From Clostridia bacterium (GTDB lineage: Bacteria > Bacillota > Clostridia > Oscillospirales > Acutalibacteraceae), in the NCBI GenBank assembly GCA_017631745.1, contig JAGBSR010000052.1, positions 1 to 26,151 on the forward strand: a stretch of DNA of 26,151 bases, given 5' to 3'. Both the position numbers and the translations under genes were made by a program. This document shows, in pieces, positions 7,467 through 14,736 of the stretch. The notes below the pieces were generated by a model. It saw nothing but the letters and a program-made list of their open reading frames with translations, ran no database searches and had not been told where the DNA came from. Every line of letters begins with the position of its first letter. Within the stretch, counting starts at the first letter, position 1.

Positions 7467-8675
7467 GTGATTAAAAAGCTTGTATATATAATTCTGCTGA
7501 TAGTCGGCTGTCTTATGCTTGCGGCCTGCGGTCTTCACTCCGATGAGGATAATCCCACCCTCGACATTCACGAGGACGCCGCCTTTGACGGCAAGCTTGA
7601 TGATACCACCAAGGCGATGAATGACGAGGATTCTTTTATTTTTACCTGGCTTACCTACAGCGAGCTTCAGGTGAAAGAAATTACAAAAAAACAGCAGGAC
7701 TATGAAAAATATATAGAGTCTCTTTTTGAGAATATGAAAAAAATATTCGTTACGGATTGCTTTGTGCAGGTAAGACCCTTTGCCGATTCGGTGTATCCGT
7801 CAAAGTATTATCCACTGAGCGTTTATGCTGAAAAGGCCGAGGGCTTCGATGTGCTTGCGAGTATAATAGCAACTGCAGAAAAATACGGCATTGACATTCA
7901 CGCGTGGATAAATCCGTACCGCATAAGCTACGTTCAGCTGTCTGACGGCAGTGTATGGCTCGAGGATTACAAGAACCATATTATGACTCTCTCTTCGGGT
8001 ACATATTTTATACCATCGTCACTAAAAGTGCAGAGGCTGATTCTTTCGGGTGTCAGTGAGCTGATGGCAAAATACAATATTAAAGGTATACATATAGATG
8101 ACTATTTTTACCCCGAGGATATAACAGACGAAGATGAAAAGGACTACGGCAGATATAAAAAGGATGGCGGTAAAAAGGAAATCTCAGCCTGGAGGCGTGA
8201 AAATGTCAACAGTCTTGTGTCTGCAATTTATTCGAAAGTCAAATCCTTCGGTGAGGACAAGGTGTTTTCCGTAAGCCCTGCAGGCAATATAGATAAAAAC
8301 TACAATCAGCTTAATGCCGATGTTTATTCCTGGTGCAAGGGCGGTTACTGTGATATAATTCTGCCGCAGATATATTTCGGCTTTGACAATCAGACTCTGC
8401 CTTTTGACAGCTGTCTTGACAGATGGCTGAGCATAACAGACAGTGAAAGGGTAACTGTATTGCCAGGTCTGGCTTTATATAAATGCGGTAAGGAAGACGA
8501 TTTCGCAGGTACGGGAAAAGACGAATGGAAGAAACACAGTGATATCATTTCCCGACAGGTGAAATATCTCAGAGATAAAAACTGCAAGGGCTTTGCTCTT
8601 TACAGCAGCTCATATATTAATTTTTATGAAAAATTTATAGCAGATGAGTTAAATAATTTAAAAAGTGTGCTATAA
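7467..8675 (+). CDS. GHL10 (DUF187) glycoside hydrolase-like lipoprotein
   Basis: 402 residues from the GTG at 7467, preceded by GGGGAG at 7451-7456. This start gives a clean lipoprotein signal, 'MIKK', a hydrophobic core, then lipobox 'LAAC' with Cys21. An ATG at 7449 would put the ribosome binding site inside the gene. The mature protein is a GHL10 (PF02638) TIM-barrel-like domain: 'CFVQVRPFADSVYPSKYYP', 'GIDIHAWINPYRI', 'IKGIHIDDYFYPED' and 'VFSVSPAGNID' are the family's conserved blocks. The two Asp of IDDYF are candidate catalytic residues. The family is implicated in cell-envelope glycan processing but the substrate is poorly defined. An amidase gene follows 38 bases later, which supports a peptidoglycan-linked role. 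Confidence 0.85.
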   Translation: MIKKLVYIILLIVGCLMLAACGLHSDEDNPTLDIHEDAAFDGKLDDTTKAMNDEDSFIFTWLTYSELQVKEITKKQQDYEKYIESLFENMKKIFVTDCFVQVRPFADSVYPSKYYPLSVYAEKAEGFDVLASIIATAEKYGIDIHAWINPYRISYVQLSDGSVWLEDYKNHIMTLSSGTYFIPSSLKVQRLILSGVSELMAKYNIKGIHIDDYFYPEDITDEDEKDYGRYKKDGGKKEISAWRRENVNSLVSAIYSKVKSFGEDKVFSVSPAGNIDKNYNQLNADVYSWCKGGYCDIILPQIYFGFDNQTLPFDSCLDRWLSITDSERVTVLPGLALYKCGKEDDFAGTGKDEWKKHSDIISRQVKYLRDKNCKGFALYSSSYINFYEKFIADELNNLKSVL

Positions 8676-8713
8676 TAAAAAGCAATCTGAAAAATCAAGC
8701 CAAGGATGACGAA

Positions 8714-10501
8714 ATGAAAAAAGTAAGAAACATAATTATAATAGCAATCATAATAACTGCGGTGGCAATCGCAGGTTTTCTTGCTGTAAAATTTATGGGA
8801 AACGGCGAAGCTGAATATGTTTTTGCCACAGAAAAGACCTATGGGACTTTGGCGGAAATGTATCTCGATAACCTCATTGATTCCGTATCTCCCGACGGCT
8901 CCGTAGCAGTGTCTCCCAAAGAGAAAATTCTTATAACGGTAGTAGCCTATTCAAAAGCTCAGGTTACTGTAAGAGTCGGTACAAAGCGCTATGAAGCAAA
9001 GCCTGCCGACAGTGAGACTGAGGGATATACTGCATTCACCGTAAAGGTTGCTATGCCTAAAACAAGAGAAGAGATAGAGTCCGTCGGCACTATCTCCGTT
9101 ACTGCTATATGCGGTGAGAGTTCTATGCAGCTTTCGGGTGCGGCAGTGTACCCTGCCGAAGAAATGACGGCTACTACCGAAGCACAGAGCACCACTACTC
9201 TTTCAGCAGGTAACTATGTGCCCGATTTGCCCGATGACGCCTATGAATACACAACCTTACCCGTAACGGGCAATCAGACAGCACCCACAACAACACCTCA
9301 TATTCAAAATGATTTCACAGGCAATCAGATGTGTATTGTAACAAAAAGCTTTGCCGATACCTGGCCTCTTATCGCAGGTGATGATACATATGTGCCTTAC
9401 TATACGCCTCTTATCAACGGCACTCTTGACTATGTGACAGCGGCAAGCGAAGCTTATAACGAAGACGACAATGAGATGGTTTATTTCTATGAGCTGTCTT
9501 CAGGCAGAAAGGTTAAGCGTGACAGCGTTCAACTTATCCCTCAGCAGAATCTTGCATCAAATAATGTTTCGGTGGTTTCTTCGGCAGGGTACGGCGGAGC
9601 TCTGACAATAAAATTCAAGACCGATTGGAAGGTACCCTATGCCTTCACCTACGGCCCGCAAAATTATTACTCGGCTATGGGTAAAAAATACCACGTTACA
9701 GGATTCACGGCAAATTATCTTCAGCTGACCTTTTATCATACAACATCTGCCTCGGGCAATGTTGATGTAAGCGGTAGCGATGTTATTTCGGGTGCACAGT
9801 GGAATGTTTCGGGAAATACCGCAACTCTGACTATGCCCTTGCGATTTGCGGGTCAGTATTACGGCTATAGTGTTGAATATGATCAGAACGGATATTTCAG
9901 CTTTACCATTCACAATAAACCTGCTACTCTTCGTGGTAGTGTCATTCTGCTTGACCCCGGTCATGGTGGCAACGACCCGGGTGCCCTCGGTCTCGGTGGG
10001 GGAGTGTATGAAAGCAATGTCAACTACGCCCTGGCTTATTACACCAAGCTTGCTCTTGAAGCCAAAGGCGCAACAGTCTATATGACAAGAGGCGGAGACA
10101 GTACTGTTGAGCTTGAAGAAAGAAAAGCTATGGTACGCTCGCTAAAACCCGATTTATTTGTGTCAATTCACTGTAACGGCAGTACGGATAAATCCAAAAT
10201 CGGCACATCGGTTTATTACTATAAGCCCTTTTCATATAAGCTTGCAAGCAGTATATACAATCAGCTTCTTTCTGAGTTCAAAAACAATCTCTACTACGGT
10301 CAGAGCAATCTCTACGACAGCCTTGCCGACGGCACGGCATACTATCCCTTCAGTGTTGCAAGACTCGAAGACTGTCCTTCGGTATTGGTTGAGACGGGAT
10401 ATATCACCAACGACAGCGAGTGTATGAAGCTTATCGATGCAGGTAATCAGCAAAAGCTTGCCAATGCTATTGCAAACGGTATTGAGCAGTCTCTCATTTA
10501 A
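8714..10501 (+). CDS. Membrane-anchored N-acetylmuramoyl-L-alanine amidase (Amidase_3)
   Basis: 595 residues. An N-terminal transmembrane anchor (about 6-28) is followed by a beta-rich region, a Thr/Pro-rich linker (about 155-200), a second beta-rich region with 'FADTWPLIAGDDTYVPYYTPLINGTLDYV', and a C-terminal Amidase_3 domain from about residue 411. The zinc and catalytic residues are all present: His417 in 'DPGHGG', Glu433 in 'GVYESNVNYA', His486 in 'SIHCN' and Glu560 in 'VETGYITN'. The enzyme cuts the bond between MurNAc and L-Ala in peptidoglycan. The middle region may be a wall-binding or substrate-binding domain that I cannot name. AAGGATG lies before the ATG. It probably shares a transcript with the GHL10 lipoprotein. 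Its stop overlaps that of bofA. Confidence 0.92.
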   Translation: MKKVRNIIIIAIIITAVAIAGFLAVKFMGNGEAEYVFATEKTYGTLAEMYLDNLIDSVSPDGSVAVSPKEKILITVVAYSKAQVTVRVGTKRYEAKPADSETEGYTAFTVKVAMPKTREEIESVGTISVTAICGESSMQLSGAAVYPAEEMTATTEAQSTTTLSAGNYVPDLPDDAYEYTTLPVTGNQTAPTTTPHIQNDFTGNQMCIVTKSFADTWPLIAGDDTYVPYYTPLINGTLDYVTAASEAYNEDDNEMVYFYELSSGRKVKRDSVQLIPQQNLASNNVSVVSSAGYGGALTIKFKTDWKVPYAFTYGPQNYYSAMGKKYHVTGFTANYLQLTFYHTTSASGNVDVSGSDVISGAQWNVSGNTATLTMPLRFAGQYYGYSVEYDQNGYFSFTIHNKPATLRGSVILLDPGHGGNDPGALGLGGGVYESNVNYALAYYTKLALEAKGATVYMTRGGDSTVELEERKAMVRSLKPDLFVSIHCNGSTDKSKIGTSVYYYKPFSYKLASSIYNQLLSEFKNNLYYGQSNLYDSLADGTAYYPFSVARLEDCPSVLVETGYITNDSECMKLIDAGNQQKLANAIANGIEQSLI

Positions 10502-10737
10502 AAACATAAAAGCAGACCGATTACTCCGGGTATTCCGAAAAAAGAACTGACGGATAGGGTTATGTAGTTAAGGGCAATGCTCACTCCCGTAACAGACGAC
10601 AGCAGATTTACGGCAAAAAGTGAGCCGACGCCTGAAAGAGCAGTTAATATGATATAGCCGAAAAAGTGTCCTGATTTAATCAGTGCGACGAGCATAATCA
10701 GTGCGCTCAGGCAAACAGCAACAATCATAGCGGTCAT
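10498..10737 (-). CDS. bofA: BofA-family pro-sigma-K processing inhibitor
   Basis: 79 residues, nearly all hydrophobic, with three predicted membrane segments. The C-terminal half 'FAVNLLSSVTGVSIALNY' followed by 'FFGIPGVIGLLLCF' matches the BofA family, where the N-x-x-x-x-x-T-G and GIPG patterns are most conserved. In Bacillus subtilis BofA sits in the outer forespore membrane and inhibits the SpoIVFB protease that activates sigma-K. In many clostridia its partners are absent and its role is unclear. GGGAGG lies nine bases before the ATG. It is not next to recR, its common neighbour, but is convergent with the amidase, and the two stops share a TTTAAA. Confidence 0.82.
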   Translation of the reverse strand: MTAMIVAVCLSALIMLVALIKSGHFFGYIILTALSGVGSLFAVNLLSSVTGVSIALNYITLSVSSFFGIPGVIGLLLCF

Positions 10738-10760
10738 TGAAAATACCTCCCGAAATTTTA

Positions 10761-10789
10761 TTGACAGTATCGATAATAAATAATATAAT
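10761..10789 (+). promoter_or_regulatory. Perfect-consensus sigma-A promoter of manA
   Basis: TTGACA (10761-10766) and TATAAT (10784-10789) are separated by 17 bp, a full match to the consensus, about 35 bases before the ATG and followed by AAGGAG. Confidence 0.85.
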
Positions 10790-10824
10790 AAAACTCAAGG
10801 ATTTATGATAAGGAGATTTTCACT

Positions 10825-11787
10825 ATGAAAATTTTAAAGCTTTCACCTACAATCAAAGACTATATCTGGGGCGGTACCCGTCTGACTAAGGAATTTGAGA
10901 TGGTATCCTTTACCGACAGACAGGCTGAAGCTTGGGTGCTTTCCTGCCACGGTGACGGCGAATGTACAATAGAAAACACCGACTTCAAGGGCAGAACTCT
11001 CAGCGATGTGCTCAGCAATGAGGGTAAAGACTACCTCGGCACAAACTGTAAAAAATATGAAAACTTCCCCATACTTATAAAACTCATCGATGCTAAAGAC
11101 AACCTCTCCGTTCAGGTGCATCCCGACGACGAATATGCACTAAGAGTTGAGGGTGAGTACGGCAAGACCGAGGCGTGGTATATAATGGACTGCGACGATG
11201 ATGCAGAAATTATCTACGGCTTCAAAAGTGATATCACCAAAGAGGAATTCAGAAAGAGCATTGAAGAAAACACCCTCACCGACTATGTCAACAGAGTCAA
11301 GGTTAAAAAGGGCGATATATTCTTTATTCAGGCAGGTACTCTTCACGCTATCTGCAAGGGTATTCTCTTAGCTGAGGTTCAGCAGAATTCCAACACCACC
11401 TACCGTGTTTATGACTACGGCAGATTGCAAAACGGCAAGCCCCGCGAGCTTCACGTTGAAAAAGCACTCGATGTCACTTCAACCAAGGCTCTTGATGCTT
11501 CGGGCAAACCTATGGGCGAGACTGTTGACAAAGGAGATTACAAAGAGACTCTTCTTACAGAGTGCGATATTTTCTCAATGAAGAGACTTGATGTTATCGA
11601 AAAGGCAGAAGTTATCGCTGACGAAAAATCATTTGTATCCCTTGTGGCTCTTGACGGCAACGGTGTTGTGATGCACGAAGATACCTGCGTGACTCTTTAT
11701 AAGGGCGAAAGCTTATTTATTCCTGCAGGCTTTGGCAAGGTTGAAATTTTAGGTGCAGTGACAGTGCTGGAATCAAGAGTAAACTGA
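10825..11787 (+). CDS. manA: Class I mannose-6-phosphate isomerase
   Basis: 320 residues, the size of the short Firmicutes ManA/Pmi enzymes. It interconverts mannose-6-phosphate and fructose-6-phosphate, linking mannose use to glycolysis and to mannosyl precursors. The zinc site is visible: Gln and His of 'LSVQVHPDD', Glu of 'GKTEAWY', and His of 'IQAGTLHAI'. The N terminus 'IKDYIWGGTRL' and the 'EVQQNSNTTYRVYDYGR' block are also diagnostic. It has its own promoter and terminator, so it appears to be a single-gene unit. Confidence 0.95.
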   Translation: MKILKLSPTIKDYIWGGTRLTKEFEMVSFTDRQAEAWVLSCHGDGECTIENTDFKGRTLSDVLSNEGKDYLGTNCKKYENFPILIKLIDAKDNLSVQVHPDDEYALRVEGEYGKTEAWYIMDCDDDAEIIYGFKSDITKEEFRKSIEENTLTDYVNRVKVKKGDIFFIQAGTLHAICKGILLAEVQQNSNTTYRVYDYGRLQNGKPRELHVEKALDVTSTKALDASGKPMGETVDKGDYKETLLTECDIFSMKRLDVIEKAEVIADEKSFVSLVALDGNGVVMHEDTCVTLYKGESLFIPAGFGKVEILGAVTVLESRVN

Positions 11788-11795
11788 AGAATAAC

Positions 11796-11838
11796 AAGCA
11801 GTACGACAATTATGAAAAAAGTGTCGTATTGCTTTTTT
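11796..11838 (+). terminator. Rho-independent terminator after manA
   Basis: A 13-base stem (11796-11808 with 11822-11834, one G-T wobble) around a 13-base loop ends in a T run. Confidence 0.8.
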
Positions 11839-11852
11839 ATAAATTTTCTTAA

Positions 11853-11881
11853 TTGACAAATTCAGGAAAATAGTGTAAAAT
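11853..11881 (+). promoter_or_regulatory. Sigma-A promoter of the exported LCAT-like hydrolase
   Basis: TTGACA (11853-11858) and TAAAAT (11876-11881) have a 17 bp spacer. AGGAGG follows before the ATG at 11912. Confidence 0.8.
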
Positions 11882-11911
11882 AAGGTGATTTAATTTATAG
11901 GAGGATTTTAT

Positions 11912-13594
11912 ATGAAAAAAATTATTTCCGTACTGCTAACATTGCTTATGCTTTTCAGCATCTGTTCAACAGCTGTTTTTGCAATAGGTGATATAGGCAC
12001 AGAAACCAGCACAATTCAGGTTCACTCAAGCAGAAGTCAGGTGCCTGTCATCAGAATTTTAGGCGATGGTGAGCCTCTTTACAACGAAAAACAAGAAAAG
12101 ATTTATCACATCAGATCTATGACCTTTAACAGTTCATCAGATGATGACGACGATTCAGACATTCTCGGTTCAGTAGCAAATGTTCTGTTACCTTTCCTTA
12201 TTGACGGTCTTCTCAAGGATGAATGGGACGCCTATTATGAAAATCTCCAGAAAGAGCTTTCTGAAATTTTCAGCGAAATAATACTTAATAATAACGGTGA
12301 AGTTTCAAACGGCACAGGCATTTCACAGGCTAGAAAAGACGAAATGGCAGGATATCTGACAAGAGATGCAAAAGTAGGAAAAGGTTATTACGGTATTAAT
12401 GACTATCGTTTCTGGTATGACTGGCGTCTCGATCCTATTTATACAGCAGGACTTCTCAATGATTACATTGAGAAAGTAAAGATAGCTTCAGGCTGTGATA
12501 AAGTTTCAATTATGGCAAGCTGCCTCGGTACTATTGTTACCACTACATATATCAAATTATACGGCACTGACGATTTATATGGTGTAGGCTTTACCGGCAG
12601 TGTGTCAGGTGGCGCAGAAGCTCTCAGTGAAGCAATCAGCGGTAAGTTTGATATCGACGGTTATGCCATTAGCAGAACTCTTATTGACAGTGACTATGTA
12701 GGTGAATTTAATGTTGATAAATTCATCACTTCATCAATCGAGCTTTTAACAGCTGCAGGCGTTTTCAAATATCTTGAAGAAGGAGTAAAAGAAACTCTTT
12801 ATGCTAAGCTTGTTGAGGGTGTTACATCAGCTCTTGCTCTTTCAACACTCTTTACTTTCCCTGTTTATTGGGCAGCTGTTTCACCCGAAGATTACGATGA
12901 TGCTCTCAATTATGTTTTCGGTCCTGAGGGCAGTGAAAAGAGAACAACCTATGCAGGTCTTATCGAAAAGATTGAAAACTACAACGATACAGTACGCGTA
13001 AACTATGATGAAATTATCAAGAGCATAGGCGAAAACGGTGTAAAATTCGGTGCAGTATCAAAATACGGCTTCCAGATTCTTCCTATCTGTCAGTCCTATG
13101 ATGTTGTTTCAGACCAGTTCGTTTCAGTAAATCACTCATCATTTGGTGCAACAACATCAACAATCTTCGATACGCTCACAGATGATTATATTGCTTCACG
13201 CGTAGAAGCAGGCTTTGCAGATTATATATCACCCGATAAGAAGGTAGACGCTTCAACCTGCATTTATCCTGAATCAACCTGGTTTATGAAGAATGTAAGC
13301 CACTCAGAATATACAACATTTGAGCGCAAGCTTCTTTATGATGTAATCACAGCTCCCGGTGATAAAGTAATTACCTGCGGTGACACAGTTAACGGCCTTA
13401 CATATTCACGTTTCCTCGTTTACGATTACGAAACAGATATTATGGCTACAATGACAGAAGAAAACTGTAACACAGAAAATTGGGTAGCCGACGAAAAAAA
13501 TGAAGAGCCTCAGGGTCCTCTTGCAAGAGTATTTGTATTCCTCAAAGCATTCTTCAACTGGCTTATTGATTTATTCAACTTCACAAAGAAATAA
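11912..13594 (+). CDS. Exported LCAT-like alpha/beta hydrolase homologue with Cys at the nucleophile elbow
   Basis: 560 residues. A signal peptide (cleavage near 'VFA-IGD', about residue 25) is followed by an Asp-rich segment ('SSDDDDDSD'). 'FWYDWRLDP' (YDWR at 169-172) followed by 'CDKVSIMASCLGTIV' matches the lecithin:cholesterol acyltransferase-like lipase layout, where YDWR precedes the strand and the G-x-S-x-G turn. Here the turn reads A-S-C-L-G, so the nucleophile position is Cys204 (TGC), with Ser203 before it. His464 in 'FMKNVSHSEY' is a possible catalytic His. The protein ends in a hydrophobic tail 'FVFLKAFFNWLIDLF' plus Lys-Lys. Activity and substrate are unknown. It could be a thiol hydrolase, an acyltransferase or an inactive binding protein. 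Leu, Ser and Thr codons are slightly more AT-ending than in neighbouring genes. Confidence 0.72.
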   Translation: MKKIISVLLTLLMLFSICSTAVFAIGDIGTETSTIQVHSSRSQVPVIRILGDGEPLYNEKQEKIYHIRSMTFNSSSDDDDDSDILGSVANVLLPFLIDGLLKDEWDAYYENLQKELSEIFSEIILNNNGEVSNGTGISQARKDEMAGYLTRDAKVGKGYYGINDYRFWYDWRLDPIYTAGLLNDYIEKVKIASGCDKVSIMASCLGTIVTTTYIKLYGTDDLYGVGFTGSVSGGAEALSEAISGKFDIDGYAISRTLIDSDYVGEFNVDKFITSSIELLTAAGVFKYLEEGVKETLYAKLVEGVTSALALSTLFTFPVYWAAVSPEDYDDALNYVFGPEGSEKRTTYAGLIEKIENYNDTVRVNYDEIIKSIGENGVKFGAVSKYGFQILPICQSYDVVSDQFVSVNHSSFGATTSTIFDTLTDDYIASRVEAGFADYISPDKKVDASTCIYPESTWFMKNVSHSEYTTFERKLLYDVITAPGDKVITCGDTVNGLTYSRFLVYDYETDIMATMTEENCNTENWVADEKNEEPQGPLARVFVFLKAFFNWLIDLFNFTKK

Positions 13595-13600
13595 GATGAC

Positions 13601-13630
13601 AAGGCAGTAACTTCGGTTACTGCCTTTTAA
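13601..13630 (+). terminator. Rho-independent terminator after the LCAT-like gene
   Basis: A perfect 11 bp stem (13601-13611 with 13616-13626) has a TTCG tetraloop followed by a short TTAA tail. The 307-base gap from 13595 to 13901 also contains the ribU promoter, FMN riboswitch and its terminator. Confidence 0.75.
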
Positions 13631-13683
13631 ACTGCTATTGTCTTTGTACCCTGCCGAAAAAAGAAGGAGAGAGAAAAAAGATA

Positions 13684-13712
13684 TGGACAACCTCTTTTGG
13701 CGGTGATATTAT
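13684..13712 (+). promoter_or_regulatory. Sigma-A promoter of the FMN riboswitch-ribU unit
   Basis: TGGACA (13684-13689) and TATTAT (13707-13712) have a 17 bp spacer. Transcription would start near 13719, just before the aptamer. Confidence 0.6.
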
Positions 13713-13724
13713 GATTAGACAAAA

Positions 13725-13835
13725 GATCTGCGGGGCGGGGTGAGATTCCCCACCGGTGGTAAAGCCCACGAGCCATTATGGTTGATTCGGTGAAATTCCG
13801 AAGCCGACGGTACAGTCCGGATGAAAGAAGAGGTA
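13725..13835 (+). ncRNA. FMN riboswitch (RFN element)
   Basis: The conserved RFN blocks appear in order: GGGGCGGGGTGAGATTCCCC, ACCGGTGGTAAAGCCC, CGAGCC, a variable stem, GATTCGGTGAAATTCCGAAGCC, then GACGGTACAGTCCGGATGAAAGAAGA. P1 is short (ATCT at 13726-13729 with AGGT at 13831-13834). The aptamer binds flavin mononucleotide and here controls the riboflavin transporter gene that follows. A hairpin with a T run after it implies control by transcription termination when FMN is plentiful. Confidence 0.97.
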
Positions 13836-13854
13836 ATATCTGTTTATTACTGCA

Positions 13855-13886
13855 CCCCCGCATTTTTATATGTGGGGGATTTTTAT
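13855..13886 (+). terminator. Expression-platform terminator of the FMN riboswitch
   Basis: An 8 bp stem (CCCCCGCA 13855-13862, TGTGGGGG 13871-13878, one G-T pair) is followed by ATTTTTAT. A small competing hairpin (GTAATA with TATTAC) lies between it and the aptamer. Confidence 0.8.
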
Positions 13887-13901
13887 CTGAGGTGAGAAAA
13901 T

Positions 13902-14495
13902 ATGAAAAATCAGAATGTGCACAAAATTACAATCACAGCAATAATGGGTGCTATCGGCTTTATTCTTATGATGCTTGAGTTTCCACTGTCGTTTATTATA
14001 CCCTCATTTATCAAGTTCGATTTCTCAGAGCTCCCTGCACTTATAACAGGATTTGCAATCGGTCCCTGGTGGGGTGTATTGGTGTGCCTTATTAAAAATG
14101 TGCTTCATCTGTTTGTTGGCTCAACGGCAGGTGTAGGGGAGCTTTCAAACTTTGTTCTCGGCGCAATTTTTGTTTTTGCCGCAAGTGCGGTGTATGAAAA
14201 GAAAAAGACCAGAGCAGGTGCTCTTATCGGCTCTCTTGTGGGTGCCGTGCTGATGGCGGTTATAAGCTTAGCAACAAACTACTTCTTTGTTTATCCGATT
14301 TATGCGAAGATGCTTATTCCTATGGACGCAATCATTTCTATGTATTCGGATATTCTCCCCAAGGCTGATACTCTTATTGAAGCTCTGCTTATTTTTAATC
14401 TGCCCTTTAACCTTGCAAAAGGACTTATAGATGCGGCAATATGCTTTATGGTTTACAAAAAACTTTCACCTATACTCAAAAACACTAAAAAATAA
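13902..14495 (+). CDS. ribU: ECF transporter S component for riboflavin, RibU
   Basis: 197 residues with about six hydrophobic segments. It has the RibU features 'MLEFPLSFIIPSFIKFDFSELPALI' split over the first loop and 'LVCLIKNVLHLFVG', where the K-N-x-x-H block contributes to riboflavin binding. RibU captures riboflavin at the membrane and works with the shared EcfA-EcfA'-EcfT module, whose genes are not in the window. The FMN riboswitch directly upstream supports the substrate. GAGGTGAG lies before the ATG. Confidence 0.95.
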   Translation: MKNQNVHKITITAIMGAIGFILMMLEFPLSFIIPSFIKFDFSELPALITGFAIGPWWGVLVCLIKNVLHLFVGSTAGVGELSNFVLGAIFVFAASAVYEKKKTRAGALIGSLVGAVLMAVISLATNYFFVYPIYAKMLIPMDAIISMYSDILPKADTLIEALLIFNLPFNLAKGLIDAAICFMVYKKLSPILKNTKK

Positions 14496-14498
14496 CAG

Positions 14499-14527
14499 TT
14501 GACAAACGCAAATAAAACTGTTATAAT
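14499..14527 (+). promoter_or_regulatory. Perfect-consensus sigma-A promoter of the SAM riboswitch-metK unit
   Basis: TTGACA (14499-14504) and TATAAT (14522-14527) have a 17 bp spacer. It starts four bases after the ribU stop. I see no terminator between, so ribU readthrough into the S-box is possible. Confidence 0.85.
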
Positions 14528-14550
14528 ACCTAACGCAAAAATGAATACTT

Positions 14551-14644
14551 CCTTATTAAGAGCAGCTGAGGGAACAGGCCCGTTGAAGCTCGGCAACCTA
14601 CATTTGCAAGGTGCTAAATCCTGCGGTTTGACCGGAAGATAAGG
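14551..14644 (+). ncRNA. SAM-I riboswitch (S-box)
   Basis: P1 is CCTTAT (14551-14556) with ATAAGG (14639-14644). Inside are the S-box blocks AAGAGCAGCTGAGGGAAC, AGGCCCGTTGAAGCTCGGCAACC and AAGGTGCTAAATCC, and the P4 hairpin around CGGTTTGACCG. It senses S-adenosylmethionine and sits before metK, the gene that makes it. Confidence 0.97.
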
Positions 14645-14652
14645 CTTTATAT

Positions 14653-14681
14653 CTGCGGTCGAATGCGGCCGCAGTTTTTTA
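14653..14681 (+). terminator. Expression-platform terminator of the SAM-I riboswitch
   Basis: CTGCGGTC (14653-14660) and GGCCGCAG (14667-14674) form an 8 bp stem with a 6-base loop, followed by TTTTTT. Its left arm shares CTGCGG with the P4 region of the aptamer (14621-14626). Confidence 0.88.
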
Positions 14682-14736
14682 TTGTAAGGAACAGTTGCAG
14701 TAAAACAAATAATTTTAATATAAAGGAGTAACTAAA

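Noticed and set aside
9557..9964. 135-codon open frame on the minus strand
   Set aside because: It is antisense to the amidase gene and shows no recognisable features.
13690..13834. ACCTCTT upstream pairing with AAGAGGT at the 3' end of the FMN aptamer
   Set aside because: The upstream copy lies between the promoter -35 and -10, so it would not be transcribed.
13627..13863. 78-codon open frame on the minus strand
   Set aside because: It lies across the FMN riboswitch, whose conserved blocks fully explain the sequence.
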